NCBI RefSeq assembly: GCF_014323725.1
Contig: NZ_JABVED010000002.1
Span: forward strand, 267,682 to 331,681
Direction: 5' to 3'
DNA length: 64,000 bases
Origin: Actinokineospora xionganensis
GTDB taxonomy: Bacteria > Actinomycetota > Actinomycetes > Mycobacteriales > Pseudonocardiaceae
This document shows, piece after piece, positions 59,113 to 64,000 of the stretch. How positions within the stretch are numbered: the stretch's first letter is position 1; every line of letters begins with the position of its first letter. The notes under the pieces are model-generated. The model ran no database searches. It worked only from the letters and a program-made list of their open reading frames with translations, and was not told the origin of the DNA. A program made the position numbers and the translations under genes.

Positions 59113-59568
59113 ATGGACGAGGTCGGAACCGGCGAGGCCAGGGCGATCGACAAGGTCGCCGACCTCGGACGCGACATCGGTGAGTACATCAAGCACCAGC
59201 GCAACTCGGCGAAGATCTCGCTGCGTCAGCTCTCGAAGCTCGCTGGTGTGTCCAACCCGTACCTCAGCCAGATCGAACGTGGTCTGCGCAAGCCCAGTGC
59301 CGAGATCTTGCAGCAGATAGCCAAGGGGCTTCGGATTTCCGCCGAGGCGCTCTACGTCCAGGCGGGGATCCTCGATCTTCCGGCGGGCGGACCCGTGGTC
59401 GACGCCGTGCGGGCAGCCGACGAGCTGACCGAGCGGCAGAAGCAAGTCCTGCTTGACATCTATGAGTCATTCCGGCGCGAGAACGCCAACCAGTCCACAG
59501 TGGAGGGGTCTGATGTGGACGACGAAACCCCCAAGACGGACCCCACCTCAAGGAGTGAACCCGCATGA
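59113..59568 (+). CDS. XRE-family helix-turn-helix regulator (Rv0474-like)
   Basis: This 151-residue regulator has an N-terminal HTH_3 domain (about 22-80: ISLRQLSKLAGVSNPYLSQI, then RKPSAEILQQIAKGLRIS). The C-terminal helical region (TERQKQVLLDIYESFRRE) ends in an acidic disordered tail. The ATG at 59113 has AAGGAGG four bases upstream, a strong site. It overlaps the hbhA-like gene (ATGA), as in mycobacteria where the homologue adjoins hbhA. The perfect dyad upstream suggests autoregulation. Confidence 0.88.
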   Translation: MDEVGTGEARAIDKVADLGRDIGEYIKHQRNSAKISLRQLSKLAGVSNPYLSQIERGLRKPSAEILQQIAKGLRISAEALYVQAGILDLPAGGPVVDAVRAADELTERQKQVLLDIYESFRRENANQSTVEGSDVDDETPKTDPTSRSEPA

Positions 59569-60227
59569 CCAAGAGCACTGACGTCCGCAAGGCAGGCGAG
59601 CAGGCCGCCGCCGCGGTGAACACCGCCGTCGAGCAGGTCCGCACCCCGCTGCTGGCCGCCCTGGGCGCCGGTGACCTGGCCGCCAAGGCCGTCGCCGACG
59701 CGGTGAACAAGGCCAAGGTGCGCGCCGAGTCCACCAAGACCGCCGCCGCCGACCTCCCGACCGAGCTCTCCGGCCTGCGCGAGAAGCTGGACCCGGCCGA
59801 GCTGCGCAAGCTGGTCGACGAGTACACCGAGGCCGCGGTGAAGCTGTACCAGAAGCTGGCCGACCAGGGCGAGGACGCGCTGGACAAGCTCAAGGCGCAG
59901 CCGCAGGTCAAGAAGGTCGTCGAGCAGCTCGAGGAGGCCATCGAGGCCGCCCAGCAGCGCGCCGGCGACGCGGCGGGCGACGCCCGCGCCCTGGCCGAGG
60001 ACATCCTGGCCAAGGTGACCCGCAAGACCCGCTCGGTCGGCGAGAAGACCGCCGTGCGCACCCAGAAGATCGCCGCCGAGGTCGCGGAGGCCATCGAGGA
60101 GGCCGGTGACGAGGCCGCTTCGGAGGTCCGCAGCACCACCCGCCGCGTGGCGAACAAGACGGCCCCGGCCCGCAAGCCGGCTGCCCGCAAGACCACCACG
60201 GCTTCCACCACGAAGACCACCAAGTAA
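59565..60227 (+). CDS. hbhA: Heparin-binding haemagglutinin HbhA-like protein
   Basis: This 220-residue protein is almost wholly alpha-helical coiled coil (about 10-190), with many Ala, Lys and Glu heptads. The tail is rich in Lys, Ala, Pro and Thr (KPAARKTTTASTTKTTK). Mycobacterial HbhA has the same layout, with the lysine-rich tail binding heparan sulfate. There is no signal peptide, as in HbhA. In a soil actinomycete its role is more likely in lipid inclusions, aggregation or nucleoid/membrane binding than host adhesion. It is coupled to the XRE gene. Confidence 0.87.
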   Translation: MTKSTDVRKAGEQAAAAVNTAVEQVRTPLLAALGAGDLAAKAVADAVNKAKVRAESTKTAAADLPTELSGLREKLDPAELRKLVDEYTEAAVKLYQKLADQGEDALDKLKAQPQVKKVVEQLEEAIEAAQQRAGDAAGDARALAEDILAKVTRKTRSVGEKTAVRTQKIAAEVAEAIEEAGDEAASEVRSTTRRVANKTAPARKPAARKTTTASTTKTTK

Positions 60228-60242
60228 ATCCCCCGACGGCGA

Positions 60243-60272
60243 GGCCCCGGTTCGAGAAATCGAACCGGGGCC
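60243..60272. terminator. Bidirectional intrinsic terminator between hbhA and the toxin gene
   Basis: A perfect 13-bp stem (60243-60255 with 60260-60272) and GAAA loop (60256-60259) lie between two converging genes. Short A/T flanks on each side make it usable in both directions. It is the clearest terminator in the window. Confidence 0.9.
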
Positions 60273-60290
60273 TTGACGTATGTCAGGGGG

Positions 60291-60812
60291 TCAGTCGCGG
60301 GGCGAGGTCATGAACGTCTCCCAGAGGCGCACTGCCTGCTCAAGGTCCAGCGCGGCAACGCGTTCCGCCGCAATCCCGGCGCTGTGCATAAGCCGTTCCG
60401 CGAGCCAGTCCGGCACCGGCTCAGCTTGGCGGACTTCCTCGACGATCGTGTCTCCCGCCAGCCGACCGAGCCTGTTGATCACGTCGACGAGCCGCACGAG
60501 TGCCGGTTTCTCGTTCGAGATCTCCGCGACCCTTGAGGTTGCCTCCGCATAGACCTCGGCGTCCGACCTGACACCCACGCACCACACTTCGCATACCTCG
60601 ATCGCGCCTGATTCATCGACGCGATAGACGACGCGCCAGTGGTTTCGGCCGACCACGAGCTTGCGGAAGCCGGTCAGTTTTCCGCCGAGGGGCACGCCTA
60701 CCTCGGGGTTGTCGAACAAGAGCTGGATCTTCTTGAGCACCCTTGGCGCCACATCGGGCCCCAGCCGACGCAGGTCATCAATGGCGGCGTCGGTGAATAC
60801 GACATCCGGCAT
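60291..60812 (-). CDS. RelE/ParE-family toxin with C-terminal extension
   Basis: This 173-residue protein has an N-terminal RelE/ParE-type fold (about 1-85: VVFTDAAIDDLRRLGPDVAP, then GGKLTGFRKLVVGRNHWRVV and IEVCEVWCVGVRSDAEVY). A further 85 helical residues (about 90-173) are not part of ordinary RelE toxins, which have about 85-95 residues in all. The extra part may bind the antitoxin or another partner. The ATG is 3 bases after the antitoxin's stop codon. It probably acts as an mRNA interferase or gyrase poison; activity is untested. Confidence 0.78.
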   Translation of the reverse strand: MPDVVFTDAAIDDLRRLGPDVAPRVLKKIQLLFDNPEVGVPLGGKLTGFRKLVVGRNHWRVVYRVDESGAIEVCEVWCVGVRSDAEVYAEATSRVAEISNEKPALVRLVDVINRLGRLAGDTIVEEVRQAEPVPDWLAERLMHSAGIAAERVAALDLEQAVRLWETFMTSPRD

Positions 60813-60815
60813 GGA

Positions 60816-61124
60816 TCAGTCGTCGTCCTGGATCGCGGCGAGCGACTCACGGGTGTGCCCGAAGGCGGCCAAGACCTCGTCAAAGGAAGTGCGACGCCCG
60901 CTGTCAGTGACTGAACGGGCGAGCACGAGCGCCAGGTCGCGAAGATCCTCGGCCGCATCCTCGATCTCGGCGAGGCGATCAACACTGACGACCGCCGCCA
61001 CCCGGCGATGATGGCGGGTGACCACCAAGGCCCCACCGTGCTCGGCATCCGCGACGAGACCGGCGACGCCACGTCTGCTGGCTTCAGTCACCGTGATCTC
61101 GCGCGCGTGCTTCAGTGCGGCCAT
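60816..61124 (-). CDS. Phd/YefM-family antitoxin
   Basis: This 102-residue protein has the N-terminal DNA-binding Phd motif (REITVTEASRRGVAGLVADA, then GGALVVTRHHRRVAAVVSVD). The C-terminal toxin-binding part is acidic and ends in QDDD. The ATG at 61124 is followed directly by the toxin gene, in the usual antitoxin-first order. A CTGTACAG palindrome (61132-61139) just upstream in an AT-rich stretch (61131-61160) is a likely autoregulatory operator. Confidence 0.82.
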   Translation of the reverse strand: MAALKHAREITVTEASRRGVAGLVADAEHGGALVVTRHHRRVAAVVSVDRLAEIEDAAEDLRDLALVLARSVTDSGRRTSFDEVLAAFGHTRESLAAIQDDD

Positions 61125-61296
61125 GGGCCAACTGTACAGAAATCTACACAGATTATCCACTGGCGATCCCGGTGCCACGGCCACCGAGTAGTGCCGATGA
61201 CCGCCCGGACCACAACAAAGCCCCCACCCACCTCGGGGGGCTGCCCTTGGCGAGTCTATCGGGGGGTGGGGTGCGTGGGGTGGGTGTGCGGAACGC

Positions 61297-61435
61297 TGTG
61301 GATAACAGGCCCGAGATTGTGGATAACCTTGGGACTGTTGTTGACAGCGGGGTGGAAACTGTGGGCAACCAGCGAAAATGGCTGTGGACAGGCTGGGAGC
61401 ACACCTGTGGGTAACTGGGGTGGGTCTGTGGACAA
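61297..61435 (-). repeat. Phased array of seven DnaA-box-like nonamers
   Basis: Nonamers in one orientation start at 61297 (TGTGGATAA), 61318 (TGTGGATAA), 61339 (TGTTGACAG), 61360 (TGTGGGCAA), 61383 (TGTGGACAG), 61406 (TGTGGGTAA) and 61427 (TGTGGACAA). The first two are perfect complements of TTATCCACA and the last of TTGTCCACA, the actinobacterial consensus. Steps are 21, 21, 21, 23, 23 and 21 bp, about two helical turns. An opposed near-box (TTATCCACT) is at 61153-61161. No dnaA or dnaN is near. The role may be DnaA titration, regulation, or a remnant origin. Confidence 0.75.
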
Positions 61436-61451
61436 CTCCGGCCCGGGTCGA

Positions 61452-62066
61452 TCACGGGAGGCGTGCGAGCAGCCAATCGGCGACCGCGGCCGTCGTTTCC
61501 TCGACGGTGGCGGTGGTGGTGTCCAGCAGGTCCATCGGCGGTGAGGTGCTCGCCGCGTTCTTCTTGATCCAGGTGTTGAAGTCCAGCATGTCGGTGATCC
61601 GCTGCTCGTTGTCCCAGCCGCGCCAGGCCGGGCGGGCGCGCAGACGTTTGCTGAGGACGTCGTCGTCGGCTACCAGGGACAGGTAGTGGATCTCCGAAAA
61701 CAGGACGCGCTCGGGGCGGCGTTCCAGTTGTGGGGGCGCGACGGTTCCGCACAGGACGACCGGGCGACCGCTCTGGTGGATGGTGGCCGCCATGCGCAGC
61801 CAGATCCGCCGGAAGGAGGCGTAGTCGTCGTCGGGCTCGTGGAGGGCGCCGACCCACAGGAGGTCCTGCTCAAGCACGACCGCGCGGTCGCCGAGCAGCT
61901 TCGTGAGACCCCGGCAGACCGTCGACTTGCCCGTCCCGCTTGGTCCGGTCACGGCGAACATCGGGAGCCGCCGGAACGGCTCCCGATGCCCACATCGCGC
62001 ACAGACGAGGACGGAGTCTTCGACCGCGGGCGCGTCGGCCCACTCACCGCAGGCCGCGCAGATCAT
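61452..62066 (-). CDS. P-loop kinase-like protein with N-terminal zinc ribbon
   Basis: This 204-residue protein starts with a four-cysteine zinc ribbon (CAAC at residues 3-6, CARC at about 22-25). A P-loop NTPase domain follows with Walker A in FAVTGPSGTGKSTVCRGL (about 38-54). Its size and the DLLWVGALHEPDD segment suggest a nucleoside or small-molecule kinase. The zinc ribbon fusion is uncommon. The substrate is unknown. It lies 5 bp downstream of the zf-TFIIB gene, so the two are co-transcribed. The DnaA-box array follows its stop codon. Confidence 0.72.
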   Translation of the reverse strand: MICAACGEWADAPAVEDSVLVCARCGHREPFRRLPMFAVTGPSGTGKSTVCRGLTKLLGDRAVVLEQDLLWVGALHEPDDDYASFRRIWLRMAATIHQSGRPVVLCGTVAPPQLERRPERVLFSEIHYLSLVADDDVLSKRLRARPAWRGWDNEQRITDMLDFNTWIKKNAASTSPPMDLLDTTTATVEETTAAVADWLLARLP

Positions 62067-62071
62067 CGGGT

Positions 62072-62425
62072 TCAGTCGAAGAGCTCTTCGAGGAAGCTCT
62101 TGCGCTTCTTCTTGTAGTGACCGCCGTGCCCGCCGTAACCGGCGTGGCCGTACCCGGGGGGCGAGTCACGGTAGCCGGGAGGCGAATCCCGGTGCCCGTA
62201 CGCCGGTGCGGGAGGCGGGTAGTGCTGTGCGGGCGGCACATGCGGGGCAGGCGCACCCTGGTAAGGCGGCGGTGCCGCGGCTGTCGTGTATCGCTGCTCG
62301 GCACCGACGATCTGCTCGAGCTCGCCGCGGTCCAGGAAGATCCCGCGGCAGCCGTCGCACTGGTCGATGTGGATGCCGAGACGATCCACCGTACGCATCG
62401 GGTTCTGACACTTCGGACAAATCAC
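62072..62425 (-). CDS. zf-TFIIB domain protein
   Basis: This 117-residue protein has an N-terminal TFIIB-type zinc ribbon (CPKCQNPM at 3-10 and CDGCRGIFLDRGELEQI at 23-39). A Pro/Tyr/His/Gly-rich disordered region (about 50-105) and a basic end (YKKKRKSFLEELFD) follow. Bacterial members are common but uncharacterised. The GTG at 62425 gives the family start. It is in an operon with the zinc ribbon-kinase gene. Confidence 0.85.
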   Translation of the reverse strand: MICPKCQNPMRTVDRLGIHIDQCDGCRGIFLDRGELEQIVGAEQRYTTAAAPPPYQGAPAPHVPPAQHYPPPAPAYGHRDSPPGYRDSPPGYGHAGYGGHGGHYKKKRKSFLEELFD

Positions 62426-62548
62426 GTCGCCAGCCTACGCAAAGTGGCATGCCCGTGTCCGCATAGCTTGATCAGACACCCGAACGTGCCGGTTTGTGGC
62501 CTGCCCGCACATGGTTCGCCCGACGCGCCGAACCTAACGTCGCCACCC

Positions 62549-63310
62549 ATGAGCAGTGATCCCCTTCACCTCCTCGACGGTCGCTCCGCGCTGGTCACCG
62601 GCGGGGCGAGCGGGATCGGCCGGGCGTGCGCACGGGTGCTGGCGGCGGCGGGCGCGAAGGTGCATGTCGTCGACCGGGACCAGCCCGGCGCCGAACTGGT
62701 CGCCGCCGAGGTCGGCGGTTGGGCACACGGGGTGGACCTGTCCGACCCCGACGCGCTCGACACGCTGCCGACCGACGTCGATGTCCTGGTGAACAACGCC
62801 GGGCTGCAGCACGTGGCCGCCCTGCACGAGTTCCCGCCGGAGCGGTTCGACCTGATCCAGCGGGTCATGGTGACCGCGCCGTTCCTGCTGATCCGCCGGT
62901 CCCTGCCGCACATGTACGCCCGCGGCTGGGGCCGGATCGTGAACATCTCCAGCGTCCACGGCCTGCGGGCCAGCGCGTTCAAGTCCGCCTACGTGGCGGC
63001 CAAGCACGGGCTGGAGGGGCTCTCGAAGGTCGCCGCCATCGAGGGCGCCCCGCACAGCGTGACCAGCAACTGCGTCAGCCCCGGCTACGTGCGGACCCCG
63101 CTGGTGCAGAACCAGATCGACGCCCAGGCCCGCGAGCACGGGATCGGCGCCGACGAGGTCGTCGAGCGGGTGCTGCTGCACCGCGCGCCGGTCAAGCGGC
63201 TGATCGAGCCCGAGGACGTGGCCGAACTCGTGCTCTGGCTCTGCGGCCCACATTCCGGCCACCTGACCGGGGCCTCGGTCCCGGTCGACGGTGGCTGGAC
63301 CGCGACCTGA
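62549..63310 (+). CDS. SDR-family 3-hydroxybutyrate dehydrogenase-like enzyme
   Basis: This 253-residue classical SDR has the cofactor motif LVTGGASGIGRACARVLA and the NAD-type VVDRDQPG after strand 2. LVNNAGLQHVA, the catalytic serine in NISSVHGLRA, and YVAAKHGLEG (Tyr-x3-Lys) are also present. The NNAGLQHV and SVHGL wording is typical of 3-hydroxybutyrate dehydrogenases, which interconvert acetoacetate and 3-hydroxybutyrate. The ATG is at 62549. A transporter gene begins 57 bp downstream, suggesting uptake and oxidation in one unit. Confidence 0.85.
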   Translation: MSSDPLHLLDGRSALVTGGASGIGRACARVLAAAGAKVHVVDRDQPGAELVAAEVGGWAHGVDLSDPDALDTLPTDVDVLVNNAGLQHVAALHEFPPERFDLIQRVMVTAPFLLIRRSLPHMYARGWGRIVNISSVHGLRASAFKSAYVAAKHGLEGLSKVAAIEGAPHSVTSNCVSPGYVRTPLVQNQIDAQAREHGIGADEVVERVLLHRAPVKRLIEPEDVAELVLWLCGPHSGHLTGASVPVDGGWTAT

Positions 63311-63366
63311 GCCGGCCTGATCCTCGCAGTCCTCATCCCCCAGCCTCCCCGAAAGAGGTGTCTCCC

Positions 63367-64000
63367 TTGGCATCCGACAAGTCGTTCGTGCGCATCGTGA
63401 GCGCGAGTCTCATCGGCACGACCATCGAGTGGTACGACTTCTTCCTCTACACCTCCGCCGCGGCCCTGGTTTTCAACAAGCTGTTCTTCCCCAACACCGA
63501 CCCGCTGACCGGGACGCTGCTGGCGTTCCTCACCTACGCGATCGGATTCCTGGCCCGGCCCATCGGCGGGCTGGTGTTCGGCCACTTCGGTGACAAGATC
63601 GGCCGCAAGCAACTGCTCGTGGTGAGCCTGCTGCTGATGGGCGGCTCGACCTTCGCCATGGGCCTGCTGCCCACCTACGCCGCCATCGGCGTGGGCGCGC
63701 CGATCCTGCTGACGCTGCTGCGGCTGATCCAGGGCTTCGCGCTGGGCGGCGAGTGGGGCGGCGCGGTGCTGATCGTCTCCGAGCACGGCGACGACAAGCG
63801 GCGCGGGTTCTGGGCGTCGTGGCCGCAGTGCGGCGCGCCGGGCGGGAACCTGCTGGCCACCGCCGTTCTCGCGGTGCTCGCCGCGGTGCAGACCGACGAG
63901 GCGTTCATGTCCTACGGCTGGCGGATCCCGTTCCTGCTCTCCGGTGTCCTCGTGGTGATCGGCCTGTGGATCCGGCTCACCGTCACCGAGTCGCCGGTGT
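63367..64000 (+). CDS. MFS transporter of the metabolite:H+ symporter (MHS) family, truncated by window end
   Basis: The visible 211 residues cover about six transmembrane helices. The MHS-type N-terminus is SLIGTTIEWYDFFLYTSAAA. The loop 2-3 motif is FGHFGDKIGRKQLLV, and a later segment is RLIQGFALGGEWGGAVLIVSEH. These match ShiA/ProP-like symporters of organic acids. The TTG start at 63367 has GAGGTG six bases upstream. The C-terminal half lies beyond the window. Transport of 3-hydroxybutyrate or a related acid is suggested only by the upstream dehydrogenase. Confidence 0.88.
   Translation, partial: MASDKSFVRIVSASLIGTTIEWYDFFLYTSAAALVFNKLFFPNTDPLTGTLLAFLTYAIGFLARPIGGLVFGHFGDKIGRKQLLVVSLLLMGGSTFAMGLLPTYAAIGVGAPILLTLLRLIQGFALGGEWGGAVLIVSEHGDDKRRGFWASWPQCGAPGGNLLATAVLAVLAAVQTDEAFMSYGWRIPFLLSGVLVVIGLWIRLTVTESPV

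Noticed and set aside
60243-60272. tRNA-like GGTTCGA arm
   Set aside because: It is part of a simple perfect hairpin between converging genes; no cloverleaf can be formed around it.
61131-61435. The DnaA-box array as the chromosomal oriC
   Set aside because: dnaA, dnaN, rpmH and gyrase genes are absent and the boxes are all in one orientation; a titration or remnant site fits better.

Overview
The window is a high-GC actinobacterial chromosome segment, most likely from the Pseudonocardiales. The evidence is a mycothiol gene (mshA) and a mycothiol-dependent isomerase-fold protein, an HbhA-like protein, senX3-regX3, the small ribosomal protein bS22, and homologues of the Streptomyces developmental regulators BldN (with an RsbN-like partner) and BldC. 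From about 4.4 to 28 kb and again at 58.6-60.2 kb the gene order matches, in my recollection, the mycobacterial block around Rv0474-Rv0505c: serB1, acyltransferase, galE2-like, bS22, bldC-like, proC, sugar-phosphate isomerase, proline-rich membrane protein, ppx/gppA, regX3-senX3, gpm, ybjN, mshA, L,D-transpeptidase, SDR, murB, DUF2505, and then DUF2516, XRE regulator and hbhA.

Layout. 0-4.2 kb: fasciclin lipoprotein, membrane-anchored molybdopterin oxidoreductase, glutaredoxin, acyl-CoA ligase. 4.4-7.5 kb: SigBldN, its DUF5667 partner, SerB1-like phosphatase. 7.6-21 kb: P450 and the syntenic core block, ending in senX3-regX3 and gpmA. 21-28 kb: DUF4349 lipoprotein, ybjN, mshA, L,D-transpeptidase, murB. 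28-39.7 kb: accessory genes, including a methyltransferase, a TipAL-like MerR regulator, a PtpB-like phosphatase, purU, a LOG protein, an orphan response regulator, a chagasin-like inhibitor and an ECF sigma with an unknown partner. 39.7-50.5 kb: HelD-family RNA polymerase motor, CapA-like lipoprotein, and a molybdenum hydroxylase operon (VWA, XdhC, CoxS, CoxL, CoxM, CoxG). 50.5-56.4 kb: a PadR regulator diverging from a Pls/PosA-type non-ribosomal peptide synthetase followed by a short M1 zinc peptidase. 56.4-64 kb: MoxR ATPase, PspC, XRE-hbhA pair, a toxin-antitoxin pair, a phased array of DnaA-box-like sites, zinc-ribbon proteins, and a 3-hydroxybutyrate dehydrogenase-like SDR with a truncated MFS transporter.

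Most interesting points. (1) The Pls/PosA-like synthetase plus M1 peptidase has the composition of an epsilon-poly-amino-acid synthesis and degradation system. It separates a MoxR ATPase from the VWA protein and molybdenum hydroxylase genes it would normally serve. (2) Seven DnaA-box-like nonamers lie in one orientation at 21-23 bp steps (61297-61435), beside a toxin-antitoxin pair and far from any dnaA or dnaN. (3) Two intergenic repeat families occur: a GAACGTTGGACTCG family placed exactly at stop codons (window start and after gpmA, where it forms a perfect 40-bp inverted repeat), and a 24+32-bp family that ends exactly 3 bp before two start codons and supplies their ribosome binding sites. 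(4) The TipAL-like regulator has a perfect internal ribosome binding site for a ligand-domain-only product. All functions are inferred from sequence by eye; no database searches were run.
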